Positions 19,875-29,682 of a stretch of 64,000 nucleotides of DNA are shown in pieces. The notes beneath the pieces were generated by a model. The model was not told where the DNA came from, did not search any database, and was given only the letters and a program-made list of their open reading frames with translations. Source of the stretch: Alkalihalobacterium chitinilyticum (GTDB lineage: Bacteria; Bacillota; Bacilli; Bacillales; Bacillaceae_F); NCBI RefSeq assembly GCF_029028005.1, contig NZ_JAOTPO010000006.1:186001-250000 (forward strand), written 5' to 3'. Numbering within the stretch: the stretch's first letter is position 1; every line of letters begins with the position of its first letter. Both the position numbers and the translations under genes were made by a program.

Positions 19875-19896
19875 ATAAAGAGTAGGAGTGGAGAAG

Positions 19897-20787
19897 ATGT
19901 TATTAGGATCTCATGTATCAATGAGTGGTAAGAAAATGCTATTAGCATCAAGTGAGGAAGCTGTTTCATACGGGGCAAATACATTTATGATTTATACAGG
20001 AGCCCCGCAAAATACACGTCGTAAGCCTGTTGAGGAGCTGAACATTGAAGCTGGATTAGCTCATATGAAAGAGAATGGAATTGACGAAATCGTCGTCCAT
20101 GCGCCTTATATAATTAATATTGCAAATACAGAAAAGCCTGCAACCTTCCGTTTAGGTGTTGACTTTTTACGCAGTGAGATTGAACGAACAGAAGCGTTAG
20201 GAGCAAAACAAATCGTGCTTCATCCTGGTGCACATGTCGGCGCAGGAGCTGAAGCAGGGATTAAAAAAATAATAGAAGGTTTAAATGAGGTATTAGTAAA
20301 AGAGCAAAATGTCCAAATTGCTCTTGAGACGATGGCTGGAAAAGGTACTGAGTGTGGGCGTTCATTTGAGGAGTTAGCCAGCATTATAGATGGAGTTACC
20401 CATAACGAAAAACTATCAGTATGTTTTGATACTTGCCACACTCATGATGCAGGTTATGATATCGTTCAAGATTTTGATGGAGTGCTTGATCAATTTGATA
20501 AATTAGTTGGTATAGACCGCATAAAAGTACTTCACATCAATGATAGTAAAAATGAACGCGGGGCACGAAAAGACCGACACGAGAACATTGGTTTTGGTTA
20601 TATCGGTTACGATGCACTTCACCATATAGTCCATCATCCACAATTAAAGCATATTCCAAAAATTCTAGAGACTCCTTATGTTGGTGAAGATAAAAATAAC
20701 AAAAAGGCTCCATATAAGCATGAGATTGAGATGCTTAAAAGCTCTAATTTTAATGACCAATTAAAAGAAGTCATTCTGGGTTCATAA
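19897..20787 (+). CDS. nfo: Endonuclease IV (AP endonuclease)
   Basis: This 296-residue TIM-barrel enzyme with three zinc ions cuts 5' of abasic sites in base excision repair. Signature segments are [21 protein letters not shown] and [20 protein letters not shown], containing metal-binding His/Asp/Glu. The start ATG 19897 has TAGGAG 8 bases upstream; an in-frame GTG at 19888 overlaps that site and is unlikely. Confidence 0.96.
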   Translation: MLLGSHVSMSGKKMLLASSEEAVSYGANTFMIYTGAPQNTRRKPVEELNIEAGLAHMKENGIDEIVVHAPYIINIANTEKPATFRLGVDFLRSEIERTEALGAKQIVLHPGAHVGAGAEAGIKKIIEGLNEVLVKEQNVQIALETMAGKGTECGRSFEELASIIDGVTHNEKLSVCFDTCHTHDAGYDIVQDFDGVLDQFDKLVGIDRIKVLHINDSKNERGARKDRHENIGFGYIGYDALHHIVHHPQLKHIPKILETPYVGEDKNNKKAPYKHEIEMLKSSNFNDQLKEVILGS

Positions 20788-20834
20788 GAAAATCACTTAA
20801 ATTAAAAACTATAAACAATAAATGAATGAACAAG

Positions 20835-20894
20835 AGACTGTTTCATACCCTGCGCACCTTTTTAGGTGCAGTGGTCAATGAAACAGTCTTTTTT
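20835..20894 (+). terminator. Terminator after nfo (two nested hairpins)
   Basis: An outer 12-bp stem AGACTGTTTCAT / ATGAAACAGTCT encloses an inner hairpin around GCACCTTTTTAGGTGC and is followed by T6. Confidence 0.85.
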
Positions 20895-20923
20895 AACGAT
20901 AAGAACAGGACCCCATTATGAAA

Positions 20924-21199
20924 CTACAATTGATCGAGTAAATGTCCATATTGATTAAGTAATTGAGAAATTACCTTTGAAACATTGGGATCTACTTCTG
21001 TTTGTAAACGTTTGATCATCCGTTCCACTTGTGTACGGTTTCCAACATCAATCGGCTCAGACTGTATAACTTGAATTACCTTACTTGCTTGTTCCGCTGT
21101 AATAGGCATTTGATGTTGGTGCGATAAAGCAACTAATTCTTTTGTCGTTAAAGAATTAATTTTATGATTAATCATTTGTTGAAAAAAAGGATTTAACAT
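20924..21199 (-). CDS. yqfT: DUF2624 family protein (YqfT-like)
   Basis: This 91-residue soluble helical protein has KINSLTTKELVALSHQHQMPITAEQA, which fits DUF2624 proteins found beside nfo in Bacillus (YqfT). Function is unknown. The start at 21199 is chosen because the reverse strand has AAGGAGGA 7 bases before this ATG; an upstream in-frame GTG would place that site inside the gene. Confidence 0.8.
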   Translation of the reverse strand: MLNPFFQQMINHKINSLTTKELVALSHQHQMPITAEQASKVIQVIQSEPIDVGNRTQVERMIKRLQTEVDPNVSKVISQLLNQYGHLLDQL

Positions 21200-21313
21200 C
21201 AATTCTTCCTCCTTACCCACTAATACCTACAGTTTATGAACGGCCTAGAAAAGTGTGAAAAGAAACAAAACAGAATTTATTAGCTTGTTCTAAAGAGAAT
21301 TTATAAAAAAACA

Positions 21314-21343
21314 TTTACAACGTTTCCCCTTAGCTAATATAAT
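21314..21343 (+). promoter_or_regulatory. Candidate SigA promoter of the Mn-type ABC operon
   Basis: TTTACA (21314-21319) and TATAAT (21338-21343) are separated by 18 bases. The expected start is near 21350, just before a dyad at 21357-21380. Confidence 0.6.
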
Positions 21344-21356
21344 TGGTTATATTATA

Positions 21357-21380
21357 AAAAGTTTACCTAAGGAAACTTTT
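21357..21380. promoter_or_regulatory. DtxR/MntR-like operator dyad
   Basis: AAAAGTTTACCTAAGG AAACTTTT is a near-perfect inverted repeat (arms AAAAGTTT / AAACTTTT with CCT-AGG in the core). It resembles the TTTGCC-TTAAGG-AAAC type of MntR site as I remember it. Its place directly downstream of the promoter would suit Mn-dependent repression. The rest of the 337-base gap (21200-21536) has no clear gene. Confidence 0.6.
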
Positions 21381-21536
21381 AGTCACGAAAGCTAAATATC
21401 TTTCATAAAATAGGTTTAGAGAAATTGCGGATACGTTGTATAACGATAAGTTAACCTTAGATGTTAAACCTGTTGTTTCAAGGTCTAATCTTTAATACAT
21501 GACCGAGGATGGATTATAACAGAGAGGGGTTTTAAG

Positions 21537-22292
21537 ATGGGAAGAATGTTAGAGGTAAATAATCTCTCCGTTTATTACGATAATCTTCAAGCGATTAATA
21601 ATGTAAGCTTTTCTGCTGATGAAGGTAAATTAATTGGAATTGTCGGCCCGAATGGAGCTGGAAAGTCAACTTTAATAAAAGCAATATTAGGTTTAGAAAA
21701 GTCAACGAACAGCGGAATAAGTGCCTTTGAGAAGTCTATTAAAAAGGCGAGAAGACAAATAGCATATGTACCGCAACGAAGTCTAATTGATTGGGATTTT
21801 CCTGTGCTGGTGGAAGATGTCGTTATGATGGGACGTTATATTCACTTGCCTTGGTATAAACGACCTTCAAAAGATGATAAAAACATTGTGACAGAGGCTT
21901 TAGAGAAGGTAGGAATGACTGAGTTTAGAAAACGACAAATTGGTGAGCTTTCTGGCGGACAGCAACAACGTGTTTTTATTGCTAGAGCATTAGCCCAACA
22001 AGCCACATTGTTTTTCCTTGATGAGCCTTTTGCAGGAATTGATGTAACCTCTGAAGAGATCATCATTAATATCTTAAAGTCACTAAGAGAAGAAAATAAG
22101 ACGATCCTTGTCGTTCATCATGATTTAAGCAAGGTAGAAGAGTACTTTGATCAAGTTATGTTAGTGAATAAAGAACTTATTGGGTATGGAGAAGTAAGTG
22201 AAACGTTTAAACCAGAGCTGCTATCACAAACATACAAAGGGAAGATTAAACTATTTAAAGACAATGACCAAATGATGGTGGTGGGTAACTAA
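21537..22292 (+). CDS. ABC transporter ATP-binding protein, manganese/zinc (MntB/SitB) type
   Basis: This 251-residue ATPase has Walker A GPNGAGKST (about residues 38-46), signature LSGGQQQR and Walker B TLFFLDEP. The segment RSLIDWDFPVLVEDVVMMGRY is characteristic of metal-importer ATPases of the Mn/Zn/Fe family. It overlaps the permease gene by one base. A Mn role is inferred from the sequence type and the MntR-like dyad upstream. Confidence 0.9.
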   Translation: MGRMLEVNNLSVYYDNLQAINNVSFSADEGKLIGIVGPNGAGKSTLIKAILGLEKSTNSGISAFEKSIKKARRQIAYVPQRSLIDWDFPVLVEDVVMMGRYIHLPWYKRPSKDDKNIVTEALEKVGMTEFRKRQIGELSGGQQQRVFIARALAQQATLFFLDEPFAGIDVTSEEIIINILKSLREENKTILVVHHDLSKVEEYFDQVMLVNKELIGYGEVSETFKPELLSQTYKGKIKLFKDNDQMMVVGN

Positions 22293-23161
22293 TGCAAGAA
22301 ATATTATCTTTTATTGACCAAGTTTCCCGTTATAATTATCTTCAACAAGCGTTAATTGCAGCAGTATTAGTTGGGATTATTTGCGGCGTAATTGGTTGTT
22401 TTATAATATTACGTGGTATGGCTCTGATGGGAGATGCGATTTCGCATGCTGTTTTACCAGGGGTTGTCATTGCGTATATGGTCGGTGCTAGTTTCTTTGT
22501 GGGTGCCGTAATTGCAGGGGTCTTAACGGCACTCGGAATTGGTTATGTTTCACAGAATAGTCGAATTAAAGACGACTCAGCGATAGGAATATTATTTACG
22601 GCTGCATTTGCCCTAGGTGTCGTATTATTAACCAACTTGCGGGGAACTTCATTAGATTTATGGCACATATTGTTTGGAAATGTTTTAGCAGTATCTCGAA
22701 GTGATTTATGGGTAACGTTTGGCATTGGTGTCTTTGTTTTGTTAATGATTTTCTTATTTTACCGTCCTTTACTCATGAGTACATTTGATCCAACGATGGC
22801 GAAAGCAGCCGGAATACCTGTACAAATGATTCATTACTTATTGATGCTTCTGTTATCCTTAGTTACAGTCGCTTCATTAAAAACAGTAGGAATTATTTTA
22901 GTTGTGGCAATGTTAATTACCCCAGGAGCAACAGCTTATTTATTAACAGATCGATTCCCAGTGATGTTATTTTTATCAGCGTTCTTTGGTTCGATATCTG
23001 CTGTATTAGGGATTTTCTTTTCGGTTGTATATGATGTAGCGTCAGGGGCTTCGATCGTGCTTGTAGCTTCAGTCATATTCGGAATCGTGTTTTTCTTTTC
23101 ACCAAAGCAAGGTGTCGTCACCAGATATTTTCGATCGAGGGTTCATAGAGCCACTTCATAG
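22292..23161 (+). CDS. ABC transporter permease, ABC-3 (MntC/SitC/ZnuB) family
   Basis: This 289-residue protein has about eight to nine membrane segments and the family blocks IILRGMALMGDAISHAVLPG (about residues 36-55) and KTVGIILVVAMLITPGATAYLL (about 195-216). It forms the membrane channel with the ATPase just upstream. Only one permease is present and no substrate-binding lipoprotein gene is adjacent. Confidence 0.9.
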   Translation: MQEILSFIDQVSRYNYLQQALIAAVLVGIICGVIGCFIILRGMALMGDAISHAVLPGVVIAYMVGASFFVGAVIAGVLTALGIGYVSQNSRIKDDSAIGILFTAAFALGVVLLTNLRGTSLDLWHILFGNVLAVSRSDLWVTFGIGVFVLLMIFLFYRPLLMSTFDPTMAKAAGIPVQMIHYLLMLLLSLVTVASLKTVGIILVVAMLITPGATAYLLTDRFPVMLFLSAFFGSISAVLGIFFSVVYDVASGASIVLVASVIFGIVFFFSPKQGVVTRYFRSRVHRATS

Positions 23162-23165
23162 CAAA

Positions 23166-23205
23166 AAAGAGGTACTCATTTATGGGATGAGTACCTCTTT
23201 CTTTT
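23166..23205. terminator. Bidirectional terminator between ABC permease and ppk
   Basis: AAAGAGGTACTCAT pairs perfectly with ATGAGTACCTCTTT, with a 7-base loop and A/T tracts on both sides. Confidence 0.88.
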
Positions 23206-23212
23206 CTCTATA

Positions 23213-25318
23213 TTAACTATCTTCACTAAAGCGAGTGGCCATTTCATAAAAAGTTAACTGGCTTTGTAATGACTTTTCACCTTCTTGCCGAGGTACGTAA
23301 TGGTAATGTCCAAACTTATCTTGTTCTCTAGCTTTTACATTATCTTTTAAGGTAATGTCTAAAACTTCAATAATTCTTTTTTTAATATGAGGACTATAGA
23401 TTGGGAATAAGATCTCGATTCGTTTTTCCATATTCCTTGTCATCCAATCTGCAGACGAAAGAAAGATTTTCTCTTCGCCATCATGGTGAAAATAAAAAAT
23501 ACGGCTATGCTCGAGAAAACGATCGACAATACTTCTAACACGAATGTTTTCACTTACACCTTCAATACCAGGTTTTAAACAACAAATTCCTCGAACAATT
23601 AAATCAATTTCAACTCCTGCTTGTGATGCTTCATATAGCTTTAGAATAATTGGCTTGTCCGTTAGGGAATTCATCTTAGCAATGATACGGCCATTACCCG
23701 ATTGTAAATGAAGTTCAATTTCCTTATCAATCGCTTCGATAAACGTTTCTCTAATTTGAAAAGGTGCAGTAGAAAGATGGTTCCAAATGGGTTTATGACT
23801 ATAGCCGCTTAAATAGTTAAAGAAATTCGTTGCATCAATACCGAAACCTTCATCTGAAGTAAGAATGCCCATGTCTGTATACAGTTTTGCGGTGGAATCA
23901 TTGTAATTTCCTGTTCCTAAATGAACATAACGTTGAATTTTATCCTTTTCATGGCGAACGACTAGTGTAATTTTACTATGTGTCTTTAGAGCGGTAATTC
24001 CATATATGACATGGACACCTGCTTTTTCTAATTTTTTTGCCCATTGAATATTATTTTCTTCATCAAAACGTGCTTTTAATTCGACAAGAACAGTTACTTG
24101 TTTTCCGTTCTCTGCTGCTCTTGCTAAAGCATTAATGATCGGTGAGTCACCACTGACACGGTACAAAGTTTGTTTGATTGCAAGGACATTTGGGTCATCT
24201 GCTGCCATGCTTAAGAAATCGAGTATCGGTTGAAACGATTCATACGGATGATGGAGAAAAATATCTTTTTTATCAATAGCTTTAAAAATATTCTCTTCAT
24301 CTATTAAATCTTCAGGCGGTTGTGGTATTAAATTTTCATTTGCTAAATGCTCGAAATCTACAACGAGTTTTCCATAAAGCTTGAATAAAAAAGACAGATC
24401 TAAAGGGCCTTTGAAGGAATATACATCTTTACTATGAACTTCTAATACATCAAGTAAAAGATTTAATACTTTAGGTTCCATCAATCCTTCTTGGATTTCA
24501 AGGCGAACAGTAGACCCCCACTTGCGTTTCTTTAATTCTTTTTCAATCTCTCTTAAGAGGTCGCGTGCCCCTTCTTCATGTATCGTTAGATCAGCGTTAC
24601 GTGTAATACGAAATGGTGATACTGATTGCACTTCATACCCTTGAAATAACATCCCAATAAAATGACTAATGACATTTTCAAGCAAGATATACTGCTGCTT
24701 TTCACAATGACTAGGCAATTGAATAAATCGATTTAAAACACTAGGAACTTGTACAATAGCTAAGCGTTCTTTCCCCTGTTCATCCTTAAGCAATACAGCT
24801 AAGTTTAAACTTTTATTTTGTAACATCGGAAATGGGCGATAGGCATCAATGGCCATTGGTGTTAGAACTGGAAAAATATAATGCATAAAACGATATTCTA
24901 AAAATTCCATTTGGTCTTTATTCACTTCATCAATAGCTAAGAATTGAACGCCTTCATGGTATAGCATTGGTAATAATGTCTCGCAAAACATATTATCTTG
25001 GAGACGAACAAGTTGTTGTGTCTTTTCAGAAATCCGTTTTAATTGCTGCTTGGGTGTTAATCCAGCTTTATTTTCAGATTTGTTAAATCCAGCCTTTACT
25101 TGGTCTTTTAAGCCGGCGACACGAACCATAAAAAATTCATCTAAATTAGCGCTGAAAATGGCTAAAAATTTTAATCTTTCCAATAGAGGGTTTCTTTCGT
25201 CAATCGCTTCTTCTAAGACACGCTCGTTAAAGGCTAACCAACTGAGCTCACGGTTATTGTAGTAGGTTGGATTATTTAGATCAATGGGCATATTTTGTTC
25301 GATGTATTTTGTCGACAT
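23213..25318 (-). CDS. ppk: Polyphosphate kinase PPK1
   Basis: This protein of about 701 residues reversibly transfers the gamma-phosphate of ATP onto polyphosphate. The N-terminal domain shows NRELSWLAFNERVLEEA (about residues 20-36). The catalytic histidine regions LKTHSKITLVVR and HSRIFYFHHDG belong to the phospholipase-D-like domains. The reverse-strand GGAGAGG supports a start at 25318; a start 13 codons earlier has no such site. It lies directly downstream of ppx in the same direction. Confidence 0.94.
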   Translation of the reverse strand: MSTKYIEQNMPIDLNNPTYYNNRELSWLAFNERVLEEAIDERNPLLERLKFLAIFSANLDEFFMVRVAGLKDQVKAGFNKSENKAGLTPKQQLKRISEKTQQLVRLQDNMFCETLLPMLYHEGVQFLAIDEVNKDQMEFLEYRFMHYIFPVLTPMAIDAYRPFPMLQNKSLNLAVLLKDEQGKERLAIVQVPSVLNRFIQLPSHCEKQQYILLENVISHFIGMLFQGYEVQSVSPFRITRNADLTIHEEGARDLLREIEKELKKRKWGSTVRLEIQEGLMEPKVLNLLLDVLEVHSKDVYSFKGPLDLSFLFKLYGKLVVDFEHLANENLIPQPPEDLIDEENIFKAIDKKDIFLHHPYESFQPILDFLSMAADDPNVLAIKQTLYRVSGDSPIINALARAAENGKQVTVLVELKARFDEENNIQWAKKLEKAGVHVIYGITALKTHSKITLVVRHEKDKIQRYVHLGTGNYNDSTAKLYTDMGILTSDEGFGIDATNFFNYLSGYSHKPIWNHLSTAPFQIRETFIEAIDKEIELHLQSGNGRIIAKMNSLTDKPIILKLYEASQAGVEIDLIVRGICCLKPGIEGVSENIRVRSIVDRFLEHSRIFYFHHDGEEKIFLSSADWMTRNMEKRIEILFPIYSPHIKKRIIEVLDITLKDNVKAREQDKFGHYHYVPRQEGEKSLQSQLTFYEMATRFSEDS

Positions 25319-25403
25319 AATTATCAACCTCTCCAAAATAAAAATATCTAATCTCATTCCATAATATCAATAAATTGTAAACCTTATGTAAAGATTGTGT
25401 AAA

Positions 25404-26942
25404 TTAGTTATTATTTTGGAAGTACAACTCAACGTTAAAATTGAGTAATTTCTCAATATGCTTTTTATACTTTTGGGCTAGTTCTTCTTCGAAGTAAAAA
25501 TCATCATTACAAAGTAGTTGCAGTTGGATCTCTCTTTTTGATGTTTTGTTTACGACACATTTATTAATGACATTTCTTCGGGTTCGATTGAGAGAATAGG
25601 CCAGCTTTAAAATGGCCCCGAGCAATTCGTAACGTTTTAATTGTTGTTTCGTTAAAAGTTCACTGTACGGATCAGCGAACTGAAGGAGATACGACTTTGA
25701 TTTAAAAGAAGATATAAGGGCAATCGCTAAACGTTGCTCGTGGTTCAATCCATCGATCGTCATATTCGATAATAAATAAAAGGTGTGTTGACTACTAGCT
25801 TCATTACTAATATATTCACCCATATAAATTAACCTGGCACTATAGCGAAGTAATTTCAAATTGTCCTCATCATTGAATTTTTCAAAGAGATAGGGAGACA
25901 ACTCTTTATAGATCGCAGAAGCCAGCTTTGATACTTGTTTGACATGCTCAACATTGATTTGATAATTGTACGAAAGTTGATAAAAGCTTTCTTCAGCAAC
26001 GTTTGGAAATTGTTCAATTCCGATTTTCTGCAGTAATTCTTCGTAAAATATCCCATCTCTTAATCCTTTATTACTCATGATAAAAACGGGTGCCCTTGTT
26101 ACCTCAACTAATGAAGAAATAGATTGAATCGCTGGAATAATAATATCTGCTCGATCTTTAGACAGGCCTTCTATATTCTGTCTTGCAGTAAAAGGGTGTT
26201 CCAGTAAAGACTGTTGGACTATATCAATGTCATCTGGTTGTAACTCATATTGATGTAGACCTGGCAAAGGGTAGTCAATCTTACGCTGATGCATTAAACA
26301 TAGGTTTCTTGCAGTTCCTCCAATTCCGACGACGGGAAGTTCAGTATTGACAATCCATTCAAGTGAAGAAAATTGGTTGATTAAAAATTGTTGTAGATTG
26401 TTGATTTCTTCTAAGGTTGGAGGATCACTTTCAATAAAGCGTTTTTTTAAAGTGATAGCACCGAATGGAAAACTAACATATTTTAAAATTTTTCTATTTT
26501 TGAATAAAGTAACTTCTGTACTTCCACCACCAATATCAATTGAAATGCCGTCTTCAATATTTGTAGAATTGGTAATAGCTAAATAACCATAGTACGCTTC
26601 TTCATAATCACTTAAAACAGTAAAAGATAGAGCCGTTTTATTTTTTATGATGTCTAGAACTTCCTTTTGGTTTGGAGCAAGACGTAAGGCAGCTGTTGCT
26701 ACCCCTTTAACTTGATCAATTTGGTGGGCTTTTATGATTTTATTAAAACGACTAAGTGTCTTAACAATGATGTCAATTCCCTGTTCCGTAATGCTCCCAT
26801 CATTCGTCGTATGGCTGCTTAATCTGGCAACAACCTTAAAGTTATGGAGTTCATGATAACACCCGTTACTTTGAATGGTATATATGACGAGACGAATAGA
26901 GTTAGACCCCATATCGATAATCGCTAACCTTGTTTGTGCCAT
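25404..26942 (-). CDS. ppx: Exopolyphosphatase (Ppx/GppA family)
   Basis: This 512-residue hydrolase of the actin-like ASKHA fold removes terminal phosphates from polyphosphate or acts on pppGpp. The two nucleotide-fold motifs are IDMGSNSIRLVIY (about residues 9-21) and SIDIGGGSTEVTLF (about 138-151). A C-terminal HD-like region follows. It is upstream of ppk on the same strand, forming a ppx-ppk operon that sets polyphosphate levels. Confidence 0.93.
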   Translation of the reverse strand: MAQTRLAIIDMGSNSIRLVIYTIQSNGCYHELHNFKVVARLSSHTTNDGSITEQGIDIIVKTLSRFNKIIKAHQIDQVKGVATAALRLAPNQKEVLDIIKNKTALSFTVLSDYEEAYYGYLAITNSTNIEDGISIDIGGGSTEVTLFKNRKILKYVSFPFGAITLKKRFIESDPPTLEEINNLQQFLINQFSSLEWIVNTELPVVGIGGTARNLCLMHQRKIDYPLPGLHQYELQPDDIDIVQQSLLEHPFTARQNIEGLSKDRADIIIPAIQSISSLVEVTRAPVFIMSNKGLRDGIFYEELLQKIGIEQFPNVAEESFYQLSYNYQINVEHVKQVSKLASAIYKELSPYLFEKFNDEDNLKLLRYSARLIYMGEYISNEASSQHTFYLLSNMTIDGLNHEQRLAIALISSFKSKSYLLQFADPYSELLTKQQLKRYELLGAILKLAYSLNRTRRNVINKCVVNKTSKREIQLQLLCNDDFYFEEELAQKYKKHIEKLLNFNVELYFQNNN

Positions 26943-27051
26943 GAAAGTTCACATCCTTGTAGTTAAGAATTGGATTCCAAGTGTATTTGCTTTATTATAT
27001 AATTTTCTACATCTCTTTGCATTCATGTGCATGAGGCAATTTTGTTTATTG

Positions 27052-27081
27052 AATAAGAACAATTCTTATTTATGCTATAAT
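27052..27081 (+). promoter_or_regulatory. Candidate Zur-type operator overlapping the promoter of the zinc ABC operon
   Basis: AATAAGAA-CAA-TTCTTATT (27052-27070) is a perfect 8-3-8 palindrome. It also reads as a 9-1-9 dyad with one mismatch, the geometry of Fur-family operators. It sits just before a TATAAT -10 element (27076-27081), so a bound repressor would block the polymerase. Control by the zur gene at the end of this operon is inferred. Confidence 0.6.
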
Positions 27082-27111
27082 ATAGGTATAGTATTAATTT
27101 GGAGGAACAGT

Positions 27112-27894
27112 ATGACTGATCATCAAGCTTATGCGATTGAAGTCAATAAATTATTTTTTCGCTACGATAACAAAGAAGTATTAGAAAATGTAAACTTAAA
27201 AATAGAAGAAGGGGCTTTTTTAGGACTGGTGGGTCCAAACGGTTCAGGAAAATCGACTTTACTAAAATGCCTACTTGGGTTATTAACTCCTCAAAATGGT
27301 GAAGTTTTATTATTTGGTCAACCCTTAAACAAATTTAAGGCATGGGATAAAGTAGGATTTGTTTCTCAAAAAGCAAATAGTTTTAATTCAGGTTTTCCAG
27401 CTACTGTTTTTGAAGTAGTATCCATGGGGTTATATGCTAAGATTGGTTTATTTCGTTTTATGACGAAAAAAGACAAACAAAAAGTTCATGAGGCAATTAA
27501 AAGTGTAGGTATGACCGAATTTACGAATCGAAATATTGGTGAACTTTCCGGTGGTCAGCAACAACGAGTGTTTATTGCAAGAGCTTTAGTCAGCGACCCG
27601 AAGCTCCTGATCTTAGATGAGCCTACAGTTGGTGTTGATTCGAGCTCTGTCCATTCTTTTTATGAAATGTTAATTGACCTCAATAAAAATAAAAACATTA
27701 CCTTATTATTAGTCACACATGATATCACTAAAATGGTTGAACATGTAACCGATATTGCCTGTATTAATACGACGATACATTTTCATGGCAATCGTGAAGA
27801 ATTCGAGAAGAACCATAACTTATCATCGTTCTTTGGCCATAATGTCCAACTATTAAGCCACAATCATTGTGACGGGGGCTGTGAACATGATTGA
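27112..27894 (+). CDS. znuC: ABC transporter ATP-binding protein, zinc (ZnuC/AdcC) type
   Basis: This 260-residue ATPase has Walker A GPNGSGKST (about residues 39-47), signature LSGGQQQR and Walker B LLILDEP. The C-terminus is His/Cys-rich (LLSHNHCDGGCEHD), as is common in zinc transporter ATPases. GGAGGA lies just before ATG 27112. The 3' end overlaps the first permease by 8 bases. The zinc assignment follows from the tail and from zur in the same operon. Confidence 0.9.
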   Translation: MTDHQAYAIEVNKLFFRYDNKEVLENVNLKIEEGAFLGLVGPNGSGKSTLLKCLLGLLTPQNGEVLLFGQPLNKFKAWDKVGFVSQKANSFNSGFPATVFEVVSMGLYAKIGLFRFMTKKDKQKVHEAIKSVGMTEFTNRNIGELSGGQQQRVFIARALVSDPKLLILDEPTVGVDSSSVHSFYEMLIDLNKNKNITLLLVTHDITKMVEHVTDIACINTTIHFHGNREEFEKNHNLSSFFGHNVQLLSHNHCDGGCEHD

Positions 27895-28753
27895 GGCTTT
27901 TTTGAAATATGAGTTTTTACAAAATGCTTTTTATACTGGATTGCTCATCGGCCTAATCGCACCAATGTTAGGAGTATTCCTAGTGGTTCGAAGGTTGTCA
28001 CTTATTGCTGATGCACTCTCTCATATTACGTTAACAGGAATTGCAGCCAGCTTGCTATTAGGAAAATATTTTATTTTCTTTCAAGGACTTAATCCTCTTT
28101 ACATGGGAATGGGTGCAGCAGTAGGAGGGTCTTTACTTATTGAAAAAATTAGAAATGTCTATAAGTTTTATCAGGAATTAGCGATACCGATCATTTTATC
28201 CAGCGGAATTGGGATTGGGGTTGTTTTTATTTCCTTAGCCGACGGATTTAACAATGATTTGTTTAATTATTTGTTTGGGAGTGTTATTACAGTTAGTCGT
28301 TCTGATTTATATACGGTTTTAATAACGTCTGTAATTGTCATTATTATTATGATTTTTCTTTTTAAAGAGATGTTTTATTTAGCTTTTGATGAAGAACACG
28401 CCAAAGTTTCAGGAGTAAATAAATCTTTCGTTCATCTCGTTTTTATTATTATTGTGGCTCTTGTTATAGCTGCTTCGATGAGGATCGTTGGAATTCTACT
28501 AGTATCGGCATTGATGACACTTCCAGTTGCAGCGAGTATGCGTATTGCCAAAGGGTTTAAGCAAATGTTTTTTTACTCGATTTTATTTGGAGAAATTGCA
28601 GTAATTGGAGGATTAATTACGGCTTTTCAATTAGATTTGGCACCTGGAGGAACAATCGTCATTATTTCGGTGTTTATTTTATTGATTTGTTTATCCATTC
28701 AAAAGCTGAAAAATAAAATTACTTATAAACCAAAAACGAGCGTAAGTACTTAA
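27887..28753 (+). CDS. znuB: Metal ABC transporter permease 1, ZnuB/AdcB type
   Basis: This 288-residue polytopic protein of the ABC-3 family has VRRLSLIADALSHITLTGIA (about residues 33-52) and MRIVGILLVSALMTLPVAAS. ATG 27887 lies inside the end of the ATPase gene. It is clearly paralogous to the next gene (both have PLYxGxxxAxxGSLLIEK and QELAIPIILS/QEIAIPIILS). Confidence 0.9.
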   Translation: MIEAFLKYEFLQNAFYTGLLIGLIAPMLGVFLVVRRLSLIADALSHITLTGIAASLLLGKYFIFFQGLNPLYMGMGAAVGGSLLIEKIRNVYKFYQELAIPIILSSGIGIGVVFISLADGFNNDLFNYLFGSVITVSRSDLYTVLITSVIVIIIMIFLFKEMFYLAFDEEHAKVSGVNKSFVHLVFIIIVALVIAASMRIVGILLVSALMTLPVAASMRIAKGFKQMFFYSILFGEIAVIGGLITAFQLDLAPGGTIVIISVFILLICLSIQKLKNKITYKPKTSVST

Positions 28754-28827
28754 CCGAAAGTGTTCATTGTTGTTTTAAGGTCTGTTCTAAAGTAAAATCA
28801 AATAACAGATTAGAGTAGGAGTACATG

Positions 28828-29682
28828 ATGTTAGATCTATTATCAAATTTAACTTTTATTGAACGAGGAATGGTTGCAGCATTCTTAATTGGGCTGATCT
28901 GCCCATTGCTCGGTTCATTTTTACTCGTTAGAAGAATATCGATTATTTCAGAATCTTTATCGCATATTACATTGACAGGAATAGCTGCAGGTGTGTTGCT
29001 CACGCAAACCTTAGCGTTTTTTTCAAATATTAATCCGCTATACTTCGGTTTGCTGTTCGCGTTTATTGGCTCATTATTAATTGAAAAATTAAGACAGGTG
29101 TATAAAGATTTTCAAGAAATTGCGATTCCGATTATCTTATCAACAGGTGTCGGGTTAAGCGCTATTATTATTAGTGTGTCCAAAACTGGTTATAACCAAT
29201 GGTTTATGTATTTGTTTGGAAGCATTGTAAGTGTCACGTTACAGGACTTATATTTTATGATTGTCACTTCAATAGTGGTGCTAATTATTTTATTTCTATT
29301 TTATAAAGAATTCGTGGCAATATCGTTTGATCAGGAATTTGCCAAAGTTTCAGGGATATCCATAAAACACTTAAATTTTATCTTTTCCTTTCTAATCGCG
29401 TTGGTTATTGCAATATCCATGAAAGTCGTCGGTATTTTATTAGTCGGGGCAATGATTGTATTGCCTGCAGCTACTGCGATTGTGTTTGCTAAAAGCTTTA
29501 AGCAGCTCCTGATGTTATCCGTCTTTTTTGGTCAATTGTCAATGGCGACTGGATCGTATTTTTCTTATCATTTAAATATAGCAACTGGTGGTGGAATTGT
29601 GTTATTTGCAACCTTATGGCTTGTAATGGCGCACGTTTTACACCATCTGATTAAAGGAAAGCGAAGGGAGAGAATTTCTTAA
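28828..29682 (+). CDS. Metal ABC transporter permease 2, ZnuB/AdcB type
   Basis: This 284-residue ABC-3 permease is homologous to the gene just upstream. Shared features include VRRISIISESLSHITLTGIA, FQEIAIPIILSTG and MKVVGILLVGAMIVLPAAT. The pair could form a heterodimeric channel, as MntC/MntD do. ATG 28828 is preferred over 28825 because TAGGAG then has a 6-base spacing. The stop overlaps the zur start by one base, so zur is translationally coupled to it. Confidence 0.9.
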   Translation: MLDLLSNLTFIERGMVAAFLIGLICPLLGSFLLVRRISIISESLSHITLTGIAAGVLLTQTLAFFSNINPLYFGLLFAFIGSLLIEKLRQVYKDFQEIAIPIILSTGVGLSAIIISVSKTGYNQWFMYLFGSIVSVTLQDLYFMIVTSIVVLIILFLFYKEFVAISFDQEFAKVSGISIKHLNFIFSFLIALVIAISMKVVGILLVGAMIVLPAATAIVFAKSFKQLLMLSVFFGQLSMATGSYFSYHLNIATGGGIVLFATLWLVMAHVLHHLIKGKRRERIS

